Source: Bacillus sp. NP157
GTDB lineage: Bacteria; Pseudomonadota; Gammaproteobacteria; Xanthomonadales; Rhodanobacteraceae
Length of the DNA stretch: 64,000 nucleotides
Assembly: GCA_018889975.1 (NCBI GenBank)
Contig: CP076546.1
Span: forward strand, 2,046,001 to 2,110,000
Reading direction: 5' to 3'
The translations under genes were made by a program, and so were the position numbers. Below the pieces are notes generated by a model, which had not been told where the DNA came from, did no database searches, and saw nothing but the letters and a program-made list of their open reading frames with translations. Shown here piece by piece: positions 46,529 to 58,085 of the stretch (positions within the stretch are counted from its first letter, which is position 1; each line of letters opens with the position of its first letter).

Positions 46529-47490
46529 AAAGCTTCTACTGGCTGGTGAAGCGCGAATTCTGGGAACACAAGGGCGGCTTCTTCACCGCGCCCATCGTGG
46601 CCGGCATCGTCGCGCTGGTGCTCAATGTCATGCTGTTGATCACCGCCGAGGTGCTGGGCCGTCGCTGGGCCGGCGTCGGGACGGGCGACAGCTTCCACAC
46701 CAACTTCGAAGGTGCGTTCAACGGTGGCAACCTGGCCCAGGCCGGCGCCGTGCTCGACATGACGCTGTACGGGGTGACCTTCCTGCTGCTGGGGATCATG
46801 GCCATCGTGGTGTTCTTCTACTGCCTTGGCGCCCTGTACGACGACCGTCGCGACCGCAGCATCCTGTTCTGGAAGTCGCTGCCGCTGTCGGATACGTCCA
46901 CCGTGTTGTCGAAGGCTGTCAGCGCCGTGTTCCTCGCCCCGGCCATCGCCGTGGTCACGGGTGTCATCGCTGGCCTGCTGCTGATGATCGTGGTCGCCAT
47001 CTTCGCTACGTTCCACGGCGTGCCGGCCTGGCGCCTGCTGGTCGAGGCCCATCCGTTCCGCGTCGTGTTCACCCTGCTCCTGCTGCTGCCGCTGTACGCC
47101 ATCTGGGCGCTGCCGACCCTCGGCTGGCTGCTGCTCTGCTCGGCCTGGGCACGTAGCAAGCCGATCCTCTGGGCCCTGGCCCTGCCCACCGCCGCGGGCA
47201 TCGTGGTCAGCTGGTTCGGCGTGATGGGTATCTTCAACCGCAACAGCAGCTGGTTCTGGACGAACGTCGTGGGTCGCCTGCTGGGTAGTCTCATCCCCGG
47301 CGGCTGGGTCGGCCAGACCTCGCCGATCATGATCCCGGGACATGACGACCCGGCCGCGGTGCTCAACGCCCTGGACCTGTCCTACCACTACAGCGCGCTG
47401 GCCAATCCCTCGACCTGGATCGGCGCACTGGCAGGCATCGCGATGATCGCCGGTGCCATCTGGTTCCGCCGCTGGCGCGACGATTCCTGA
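46525..47490 (+). CDS. ABC transporter permease subunit
   Basis: A 321-residue membrane protein with about six helices (e.g. residues 20-42, 80-102, 128-155, 173-193, 205-225, 290-310) of the ABC-2 type. Long periplasmic loops separate helices 1-2 and 5-6. The start at 46525 overlaps the ATPase stop (ATGA). It is the membrane partner of the ATPase in the GntR-controlled operon; substrate unknown. Confidence 0.87.
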   Translation: MKSFYWLVKREFWEHKGGFFTAPIVAGIVALVLNVMLLITAEVLGRRWAGVGTGDSFHTNFEGAFNGGNLAQAGAVLDMTLYGVTFLLLGIMAIVVFFYCLGALYDDRRDRSILFWKSLPLSDTSTVLSKAVSAVFLAPAIAVVTGVIAGLLLMIVVAIFATFHGVPAWRLLVEAHPFRVVFTLLLLLPLYAIWALPTLGWLLLCSAWARSKPILWALALPTAAGIVVSWFGVMGIFNRNSSWFWTNVVGRLLGSLIPGGWVGQTSPIMIPGHDDPAAVLNALDLSYHYSALANPSTWIGALAGIAMIAGAIWFRRWRDDS

Positions 47491-47505
47491 TCGACCACAC
47501 GCGAC

Positions 47506-47531
47506 GACGGCCTCTTCGGAGGCCGTCTTTT
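47506..47531 (+). terminator. Intrinsic terminator of the GntR/ABC operon
   Basis: GACGGCCTC pairs with GAGGCCGTC across a TTCG tetraloop (47515-47518), then TTTT. UUCG is an exceptionally stable loop, so this is a strong operon end. Confidence 0.85.
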
Positions 47532-47547
47532 CATGGAGGGGTTGGAC

Positions 47548-48729
47548 ATGCTTCGTTCGATGCTCTTCGCGGCCTGCGCGGCCGCCACGCTCCCGGCCTT
47601 CGCCGCGGGGGATCCCGTTCCCGGCCTGATGAAGGCCGCCGATGTTCCCGGCCTGGCCGTGGCGATCATCCGCGACGGCAAGGTGGTTTCGGTCAAGGCC
47701 TATGGCTTCCGCGACCTGGAAAAGAAGCTGCCGCTCACCACCGACACGGTGATGTACGCCGCATCGCTGACCAAGGCCGCGTTCGCTTATGCGGTGATGG
47801 GGCTGGTCGATGCGAAACGGCTCGACCTCGATGCGAGCATCGCGGGCGACCTGCCCAGGCCGCTCCCCACGTACGAGAAGTACGCCGACCTGGCCGGCGA
47901 CGATCGCTGGAAGAAGCTTACCCCTGCCCTGCTGCTCAGCCATCGCTCGGGCTTCCCCAACTTCCGCTTTTTCCCGCCCGGCAAGGACTACGACGCCGAC
48001 GCGAAACTCGCCTTCTACCAGGAGCCCGGCACGAAGTACGGCTACTCCGGCGAGGGCATCAACCTGCTGCAGTTCGTGCTCGAGAACGGCAAGGGCATCG
48101 ACGTCGCCACGCTGATGCAGGACCGGCTGTTCAAACCCTTCGGCATGACCCGCACGAGCATGACGTGGCGGCCCGACTTCGCCGACAACCTCGCCATCGG
48201 CTACGGGCTCGATGACAAGGCGCTGGGCCACAAGCAGCGCGAATCCACGCGCGCGGCGGGCTCGATGGACACCACGATCCATGACTACGCAAACCTGCTG
48301 GCGGCCATGGTCCGCGGCGACGGCCTGTCGAAGGCGGCTTACGCGACGTGGCTGAAACCCGTGGTGCGGATCCGCTCCGTGCGGCAGTTCCCGACCATGA
48401 ACCTGCCTGACACCGACGACAATGATGCGATTTCGCTGGGCTACGCCATGGGCGTGGGGACGTTCGATTCACCGCGCGGCCCGGCGTTTTTCAAGGGAGG
48501 GCACGACGACGGCACCAACAACGTCTTCGTCTGCCTGTCGCGTTCGCGCGACTGCGTGCTGTTGATGAGCAACTCGAGCCGCGCCGAATCGATCTTCCCG
48601 GCGTTGCTCGACGCGACACTGGGGAAGACCTGTTTCCCGTGGTATTGGGAAGGTTACGTGCCCTACGACAAACGCGGACCGGAAACCGAGGACACCGTCG
48701 CAAATCGCCATCCGGCCTGTCCGCACTGA
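47548..48729 (+). CDS. Serine hydrolase (class C beta-lactamase/esterase fold)
   Basis: A 393-residue protein of the beta-lactamase/penicillin-binding-like fold, exported by a signal peptide (FAACAAATLPAFAAG). Seen: the S-x-x-K motif SLTK (about residues 77-80), the Tyr-x-Asn-position YSGEG (about 163) and the HDDGTNN loop (about 311). As Y-S-G replaces the Y-x-N of beta-lactamases, it is an esterase or D-aminopeptidase relative rather than a resistance enzyme (inference). Ribosome-binding site GGAGGGG before the ATG at 47548. Confidence 0.82.
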   Translation: MLRSMLFAACAAATLPAFAAGDPVPGLMKAADVPGLAVAIIRDGKVVSVKAYGFRDLEKKLPLTTDTVMYAASLTKAAFAYAVMGLVDAKRLDLDASIAGDLPRPLPTYEKYADLAGDDRWKKLTPALLLSHRSGFPNFRFFPPGKDYDADAKLAFYQEPGTKYGYSGEGINLLQFVLENGKGIDVATLMQDRLFKPFGMTRTSMTWRPDFADNLAIGYGLDDKALGHKQRESTRAAGSMDTTIHDYANLLAAMVRGDGLSKAAYATWLKPVVRIRSVRQFPTMNLPDTDDNDAISLGYAMGVGTFDSPRGPAFFKGGHDDGTNNVFVCLSRSRDCVLLMSNSSRAESIFPALLDATLGKTCFPWYWEGYVPYDKRGPETEDTVANRHPACPH

Positions 48730-48812
48730 TGGCGTAAGCCCTATGGCCGATTGTGGCCACCCTGCCCGGGGTCTAAAAACGAACGTTGGCACGTCGCCCC
48801 GGGGAGAGGCGC

Positions 48813-51800
48813 ATGGCGACCACGCTCGAAGACGAAGCCCTGGCCACGCGCCGCGCGCAGGCAGGGCTGGCTTCCGACGCTCCACGCACCGGCCTGGCGT
48901 TCTCCGGTGGTGGCATCCGCAGCGCGACCTTCTGCCTCGGCGTCCTGCGCGCCCTGGCCCGGCACCGGCTCGTGCACCGCTTCGACTACCTGTCGACCGT
49001 TTCGGGCGGTGGCTATGCGGGCTCGGCGTTTGGACGTCTGTTCCATCCTGGCCAGGGTGGCGGCGCCGCCGCGGTGGAAGAGGGACTCGGGCGCGACGAC
49101 ACCTCGTTCCTGTGGTGGCTACGCAATAACGGACGCTTCCTCGCGCCGGCCGGTGCGGGTGACCTGTTCCAGACCTGGGCGACCCAGCTGCGTGGCTTCA
49201 TCGCCACCCAGGTCGAAGTCGCCGTGCTGGCGATCGTCCTTGCCTGCCTGATTACCCTGCCCCACCTCGCATACACCGCCATGCCCGACGACAGGTGGTC
49301 GCTGCCGGTGATCGTCAGCCTGTGGTGGTGGCTGCTGCCGATCCCATCGATCATGGCGGCCATCGCGTGTTATGGGTACTGGTTCCTCGGCCGCGTGACC
49401 CTGGCCGGCGTGGTCACGGCGGTCGCCGCGGGCTTCGCCAGCTATAGCCTGGGCATGCGTGCATGGGCGAGCCACGATCCGGTCGAACAGGTGCTATGGA
49501 CCGCCTGCGCCCTGTTCTTCGGCCCCGGCCCGCTGGCCTGGGTCGCCGCACGGATCAGTTCGGCTTTGCGCACGGAGGAAGCCAACCGGGTGCGCTATGC
49601 GCATGCCTTCACCGCCTTCAACGGACTGTTCGTCCTGATCGCGTTGATCGGCGGCGTCGACATGCTGAGCTGGTACGTGCGCTCGCGCCTGGGCAACCTG
49701 CATCCGGGCCTCGGCCTGTTCACCAGCGCCGGCATCGCTACCGTCCTGCTTGCGCTGGTGCGCGCCGTGATGCCGTTGCTGCAGCCGTCGGGCAAGGCCG
49801 GTCCCAAGGTGTCGTTGAACGTGGTTGCGCAGGTGCTTGGCCTGTCGACCCTCGCACTGATCGTGCTGTTCTGGACCACGATCTTCCAGTTCCTGGTCTT
49901 CCCGCCCGACCAGGGTGGCAGCGGCATCTTCCAGCACGCGTGGGTGCGCTGGGCCGCCGCTGCCCTGGTGGTCGTGGTCTACCTCCTGATCAACGGCCGC
50001 GACATGCGCCAGCTCAACCAGTCGTCGCTGCACCTGTTCTATCGTTCACGCCTGGCGCGCACGTATGTCGCCGTCGGCAATGCGCCGGACGCCAGCACCG
50101 CCGCGCGCACCCGCTTCCCCGCGCCCCTGCTCGCACCGAACACGCGAGCCACGACCGAGACCATCGTGAAGGTCACCGAGCTATTGCCGGGCGACGACGT
50201 GGCCCTCACCGACTACACCCCGTACCGCTTCGGCGGGCCGATCCATCTGGTGAACTGCTGCATCAACCAGACGGTGGACGACCGCACCGGCACCTATAAC
50301 GCCGACCGCAAGGGCGTGAACCTGTCGGTCAGCGCGCTGGGCGTCGAGACCGGTACGCACGGACCCGACCCGGCCGTGTTGCCCACGCTGCAACGGACGA
50401 CGCTCGCCGAATGGGTCGCCATCTCCGGCGCCGCCCTCGGCTCGGGCATGGGCTCGCTGACCCAGTCGGGTACGGCGGCGCTGTTGTTCCTCAGCGGCTT
50501 GCGGTTGGGCTACTGGCAGCGCAACCTCGCCAGCGAGCCACCCCCGAAACGTAGCCTCGTCGCGAAGTACCAGGCGTTGCTACGCGAGATGCTCGCGCGC
50601 TTCCCGGGCGTGCGCGACGCGGATTGGTACCTCAGCGACGGCGGCCACTTCGACAACACCGGCGTCTACGCACTGCTCAAGCGCGAGCTCAACCTGATCG
50701 TCCTGGTCGACTGCGGTGCCGACCCGGACTACCGTTTCGCCGATGTCGAAAACCTTGTGCGCAAGGCACGCATCGACTACGACGCGTCGATCGCCTTCAT
50801 CGATCCGCTGTCGCTGGCGCCGCTCGCCGGCACGTCGGCCGTGCTGTTCGCCACGCCGGACACGATGACCTCGGATCCCGCGCCAGCGCATCTGCTGCTC
50901 GCGCGCATCGTCTATCCGAGCGGTGCGCAGGGCACGTTGCTGATCGTGAAGCCGCGCCTGCCCCAGGGTTTGCCACTGGACGTCGCCGGCTACGCCGATC
51001 GCGAACCGACCTTCCCGCAGCAGAGCACGTCGCAGCAGTTCTTCAGCGAGTCGCAATGGGAGAGCTATTGCCAGCTGGGCGTGTGCCTGGGCAGCTCGAT
51101 CACGGCCGACATGCTGGATCAACTGTCGACCTGGGCGTGGCAGGGCACGGTGGTCGGCACGCAGTCGTCAACGCTGACGCCGACGGCGATCCCACCCAGC
51201 CGGTTCCGGCAGATGGCGACCACGGTCGGCACGTCGATCGGCCTCGGCGCGGTGTTCACCGCCGCCATCGCGGGCTGGCAGGCGATCGACTCGGCGCGCC
51301 AGCAGGAAGCCGCCTTGCAGGCGGCCACGCAGCAGAAAACCCAGGACATTACCGGCAAGGCGCTGGCGATCAGCGGAAGCTTCCAGCCTGGCACGCAGTT
51401 CGACGATGGCATGCGCAGCAAGATCGCCGACCTGCTGCGCGACCTGGCCTCGGTGCAGATGCCGGACCGCTTGCGTGAGCGCCTCGCCGGGCTGGTTGCC
51501 CCGCTGTCCACCGTCTGCGACGCGACCACCGACGCGCAGCAACAGGGCACTTGCGAGTACTACGCCAACATCCTCGCGTGGCGGACCAGCGTGCCACCGA
51601 CGTCATGGCAACTGGCCATGCGCGATTACGATCGCTGGCGCGACCCCGGGCACGCCACTGACGAAGGCGTGGCCAACACGAGTGCCGAAACGCCGCCGGC
51701 GGCACCGCCGCCACAACCCGATACGACCGCCGTCGCCCCGCCGCCACCCATGGCCGACGTCGCGCCACCGCCACCACCACCACCGCCGCCGGTGGCCATG

Positions 51801-52363
51801 CCAGCACCGGCACCCCCGCCGCCGGAGGGAATGGCCGGCAACCGGCCCGGTGCGATGCCGCGCGAGACGCAAGGCGGTTCCGCCAGGCCGCCTGAGCCGA
51901 CGACCGCCGCCGCGGTGGTCGCCTCGGTGGTCGCCTCATCGCTCAAGTCACCGCCCGCGGCGGAGGCAGCGCGGCCGGCGCCATCCGCCAGCGAACTCGA
52001 GGAACAGGTGCGTAACGCCTGCGGCCAGCCGACCCAGCCCTACACGCTTTATACGCAGGTGTATGACGAGGCGAGCCGCACGGCAGCGGTCGACGTGCTC
52101 GCCCGCGTGCATGCGCTGGGCCTGGTCGTGCCGGGCGTGGAAAACGTCAGCACGAGTGCGTCGCACAACGGCACGCGCACGCCGTTCGAATGGCGCGCGC
52201 CGACGGTGCTGTACGCATCGAACGGGGCGTCGTGCGCGAATGCGCTGGTGGATTGGGCGAACACCACGCTGCCGCAACTGGCGCACGTGAAGGCACGCGC
52301 CGTGGCCTTGCCGCCGGGTACGGGCAAGGCCACCGTGCTGGAACTCTGGCTGCCGCGGCGGCG

Positions 52364-52367
<4 letters not shown>
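48813..52367 (+). CDS. Large patatin-like phospholipase with membrane segments
   Basis: A 1184-residue protein. Seen: a patatin oxyanion loop SGGGIRSATFCLG (residues 31-43) and a nucleophile segment STVSGGGYAGS (Ser64), but the catalytic Asp-Gly-Gly (Asp609 in YLSDGGHFDNTG) comes 545 residues later. Between them, from about 130 to 410, lie some seven to eight hydrophobic helices. Then come a further helix (about 810-825), a Pro-rich stretch with a run of ten Pro (about 985-1030) and a C-terminal domain (about 1060-1180) with VPGVENVS. The expected activity is lipid acyl hydrolysis at the membrane. Ribosome-binding site GGGGAGAGGCGC supports the ATG at 48813. No family member of this whole shape is known to me. 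The stop TAA overlaps the stop of fumC. Confidence 0.85.
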
Positions 52368-53761
<1,394 letters not shown>

Positions 53762-53854
53762 CGGTGGGGATCCGGTTGGTGGGAGCCCGATAACGATAGA
53801 CCCATCGGGGGATAACGTCATCGGGCGCGGTCCCACACAGCCGCCGCCCCCCCC

Positions 53855-53879
53855 TGTAGGAGCGCGCCTGCGCGCGATC
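53855..53879 (+). repeat. REP-like palindrome
   Basis: A TGTAGGAGCGCGCCTGCGCG copy in the 191-bp gap between the divergent fumC and purB genes. Confidence 0.85.
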
Positions 53880-53913
53880 ACCCCCCGCCAGCCCCGCCCC
53901 CACCCGGGTATAA

Positions 53914-55320
<1,407 letters not shown>

Positions 55321-55343
55321 CCGATCCACGGATGCGAACGATC

Positions 55344-55368
55344 AAAAGCCCGGCCATGCCGGGCTTTT
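55344..55368 (+). terminator. Intrinsic terminator of purB
   Basis: AGCCCGGC and GCCGGGCT around CAT, preceded by AAAA and followed by TTTT, so it can work in both directions. It lies 24 bp after the purB stop. Confidence 0.85.
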
Positions 55369-55472
55369 GTTTGGCCAGTCATCCGTGCATTGGACGTGCG
55401 CTGCCTCAGCCATTACGTTCTCCCAGGCTGTCGCCCTGACGGACGCAGACCTCACCTGAAAGGATATCCGGG

Positions 55473-55913
55473 ATGAAAACCTTCGCTACCGTCGTTGCGC
55501 TCTGCCTTGTCGCAATGCCTACCATCGTCTCGGCATTCGATGACTCGACGGAGCAAGCCTTGAGGCACTCGGCACCGAAAGGCATCACGGAAGCGTTTTT
55601 CGCCTGCACGAAGAAAACCGGCTTCGACAAGGCAGAGCTTTCCAACTGCATCTCGACGGAACTCAAGGTGCAAGACCGCCGCCTCAACAAAGCTTACAGC
55701 GCACTGATGACGCATCTGGACGACAAGTCCAAGGCTAGCCTGCGAGCAGCCGAGCGGGCATGGCTCGATTTCAACGTGAAGTCGATCACGGCAGAGACCG
55801 ACATCGGCGGAACGAACCAGACGACGGATCTCGATGTGGCACAGGCCGAGCTGTATCGATACTGCGACCGCGCGAACGTCCTCGAGCGCTATCTATTCGG
55901 ACTCGGTTTGTAG
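55473..55913 (+). CDS. LprI/DUF1311-like exported protein
   Basis: A 146-residue protein with a signal peptide (FATVVALCLVAMPTIVSAF) and a domain with the LprI-like pattern: Cys-x(3)-Glu-x(4)-Asp-x-x-Leu-Asn-x-x-Tyr (NCISTELKVQDRRLNKAYSAL) and LRAAERAWLDF. Two further Cys (about 45 and 131) could pair. Family members inhibit lysozyme in mycobacteria; in Proteobacteria the role is unknown. AAGGATATCCGGG precedes the ATG at 55473. Confidence 0.8.
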   Translation: MKTFATVVALCLVAMPTIVSAFDDSTEQALRHSAPKGITEAFFACTKKTGFDKAELSNCISTELKVQDRRLNKAYSALMTHLDDKSKASLRAAERAWLDFNVKSITAETDIGGTNQTTDLDVAQAELYRYCDRANVLERYLFGLGL

Positions 55914-55967
55914 GCGAAGAGCAACGCCACCTGGTCATCGGCAGTCGAGCCGCACGCAGGCGCTCCA

Positions 55968-56203
55968 GCCAGCTTGCCCCAGTGATGAAGAGAGCCCTCG
56001 GTGCCTACCCTCGAGGCGAGTTCCGCACAAGCGAGCGGCCGAAGGCCATATAAATACATGGGCCGCGGCTGCGGCCATCCTTATCGAGCGCGGAGGACCT
56101 GTCTGAGCAGCGAGGGTAGGCACCGAGGGCTGTCCTGCGGCCAGGTTCGAGCGCCGCGCGGACGGCCATCGCGCGCAGGCGCGCTCCTACAGGGCGGCGG
56201 TTC
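55968..56203 (+). repeat. Dispersed 235-bp structured repeat, copy 2
   Basis: Same orientation as copy 1 (29141-29375). The 21-bp arms (about 55993-56013 and 56111-56131) are identical to those of copy 1. The changes fall in the loop (GGCCATATAAATACATGGGCC here against a GATTAAGTACACG version) and in the right flank. It occupies most of the 346-bp gap 55914-56259 and contains a REP (56167-56191) on its right side. Confidence 0.8.
56167..56191 (-). repeat. REP-like palindrome (inverted)
   Basis: Equivalent in position and orientation to 29339-29363 in copy 1 of the 235-bp repeat, so it may be part of that unit. Confidence 0.82.
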
Positions 56204-56259
56204 GGCCGAAGGCCGTGGGGGCATGCGCCGCGAAGCGGCGAACCGATACAATCCCGCCC

Positions 56260-57462
56260 ATGGCTATCAAGACCCCCACCCGCAAGCCCCTCCCCATCGA
56301 AGTCCGTGGCAACGCCACGCAGCCGCTGGGCATGAGCGCCACGCAATTCCTACGCGACTACTGGCAGAAGCGACCGCTACTTATCCGCAATGCCTTCCCC
56401 GGATTCGAGGCACCGATCCAGCCCAACGACCTGGCCGGCCTGGCCTGCGAGGAAGGAGTTCTGGCCCGCCTGATCATCCACGACGAAAAGCGCGACAGGT
56501 GGACGGTAAAGAACGGCCCGTTCGACGAGGCCGAATTCGGCAAGACCCCCAAGCGTGACTGGACCCTGCTCGTCCAGGACGTCGACAAATGGGACGCCGA
56601 CGTGGCCGCCCTGCTCGAAACCTTCGCCTTCCTGCCCAGCTGGCGGGTCGACGACGTGATGATCTCCTATGCCGAGGACGGCGGTGGCGTCGGCGCCCAC
56701 GTCGACCAGTACGACGTCTTCCTGCTGCAGGGCATCGGCGAGCGCCACTGGGCGATCAGCGACGACCCGGACGCGCCGCTGGACTTCCGCAACGACGTGG
56801 AGCTCAAGCAGCTGCAAACGTTCGAACCGACCCACGAATGGCTGTTGGAGCCGGGCGACATGCTGTACCTGCCGCCGGGCGTCCCGCACGATGGCGTGGC
56901 CATCGGCAACTGCATGACCCTGTCGATCGGCATGCGCGCACCCTCGCAGGCCGAGCTCACGGGCGACCTCGCCGACTTCCTCGCCGAGCGGATGCCCGAG
57001 GAACTGCGCTACACCGACGCCGACCTCACGCCCGCAAAGCGTGCCGGCGAGATCGATGCCGCCGCATTGAACCGCCTGCGCCAGGCCCTGCCCTTCGCCG
57101 CCGCGCTCGACCGCGACCTGCTGGCGGAATGGTTCGGCCGCTTCATCACCCGCTACCGCAACGCCCAGGAAGCCGCGCCCCCGCCGAAGGCGACCACTGC
57201 CGCCGCGCTGGACAAGGCCCTCGACGGCGGCTCGACCTTCGTCCGCCACCCGTTCGCCCGCCTGGCCTGGGTCCGCGGCAAGAAAGACGCCACGCTCTAC
57301 GTCAGCGGCAGCGCGTACGAGTGCCCGGCCGACCTCGCCGAAACGCTGTCGGGTCAGCGCGAAGCCACCTTCGACAAGGCCCCCGGCGCGGCCGGCAAGG
57401 CCGTCCTGCTGGCCCTCGTCAACGACGGCCACCTCGGCATCCGCAAGGGCCGCCGTCGGTGA
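56260..57462 (+). CDS. roxA: Ribosomal protein arginine hydroxylase (RoxA/YcfD)
   Basis: A 400-residue JmjC-type 2-oxoglutarate/Fe(II) dioxygenase; E. coli YcfD hydroxylates Arg81 of ribosomal protein L16. Seen: the N-terminal MSATQFLRDYWQKRPLLIRNAF, the iron facial triad His147-x-Asp149 (GAHVDQYDVF) and His210 (PGVPHDGVA), and the C-terminal winged-helix region with dimer helices. Length fits YcfD. The start at 56260 is after ATCCCGCCC, 56 bp behind the dispersed repeat; no strong ribosome-binding site. The next gene overlaps its stop codon (GTGA). Confidence 0.9.
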   Translation: MAIKTPTRKPLPIEVRGNATQPLGMSATQFLRDYWQKRPLLIRNAFPGFEAPIQPNDLAGLACEEGVLARLIIHDEKRDRWTVKNGPFDEAEFGKTPKRDWTLLVQDVDKWDADVAALLETFAFLPSWRVDDVMISYAEDGGGVGAHVDQYDVFLLQGIGERHWAISDDPDAPLDFRNDVELKQLQTFEPTHEWLLEPGDMLYLPPGVPHDGVAIGNCMTLSIGMRAPSQAELTGDLADFLAERMPEELRYTDADLTPAKRAGEIDAAALNRLRQALPFAAALDRDLLAEWFGRFITRYRNAQEAAPPPKATTAAALDKALDGGSTFVRHPFARLAWVRGKKDATLYVSGSAYECPADLAETLSGQREATFDKAPGAAGKAVLLALVNDGHLGIRKGRRR

Positions 57463-57953
57463 CCGGGGCGGCGGACATGAAGCTGGAGGCCGTCGACCGG
57501 GCTGGCCTCGAAGCCGCCCATGTCCGCCTCCTCAGCGGCGCCCGCTACCGGGCGTCGATCTACCTGCCGGTGATGGACGCCGGCGTGCTGGAGAGTGATG
57601 AGGCCATGGCCGAGCTGCGCCGGCTGGCCACCAGTGGCCGGCATGCCCGCATCCGGATCCTGACCCACGATGCCAACCGCGCCCATCGCGACGGACATCG
57701 CCTGGTCGCCCTCGCCCAACGCCTGCCGACGGCGGTCGCCATCCGCGTGCCCACCGACGAAACCCACCTGCATTACGGCTCCGCCTTCACCGTGGACGAG
57801 CTCAGTGCGTTTCTGTTCAGGCCCGTGGCCAGCCGCTTCGATGCAGAGGGCTCGCTCGATGCGGCGGGTGAGACCTCTCGATTAATGGCCTATTTCGACG
57901 AAGTCTGGGAGCGGGCCGAGCCGGCTTGGCAGATAAGACCACTGGGTATTTGA
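57459..57953 (+). CDS. Small partner gene of roxA, unknown function
   Basis: A 164-residue protein from the GTG at 57459 that overlaps the roxA stop (GTGA), or 158 residues from the ATG at 57477. The two frames give the same body: LEAVDRAGLEAAHVRLLSGARYRASIYLPVMDAGVLES and IRILTHDANRAHRDGHRLVALAQRL, TDETHLHYGSAFTVDE. The His-containing segment RDGHRLVAL after the strand RIRILTHD recalls phospholipase-D-like nucleotide-binding proteins, but I cannot confirm it. Translational coupling points to a linked function in ribosome modification or stress. Confidence 0.65.
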   Translation: MTGAADMKLEAVDRAGLEAAHVRLLSGARYRASIYLPVMDAGVLESDEAMAELRRLATSGRHARIRILTHDANRAHRDGHRLVALAQRLPTAVAIRVPTDETHLHYGSAFTVDELSAFLFRPVASRFDAEGSLDAAGETSRLMAYFDEVWERAEPAWQIRPLGI

Positions 57954-58085
57954 TATCTCAGACATACGGCAAAAGCGTTGGCGCGGTGCAATGACGCAGG
58001 GCTATACTTAACGGATTCTTTGCCGCGGGCGCGTCTTCCCCTCCACCCGCGACAGCCCGCCCTTTCCGTGTGTGCCGGTGGTGAC

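Noticed and set aside
51740-51830. Run of Pro codons in the patatin gene as a possible frameshift or assembly error
   Set aside because: The frame stays open on both sides, the C-terminal domain is in the same frame, and Pro-rich linkers are common between membrane and extracytoplasmic domains.
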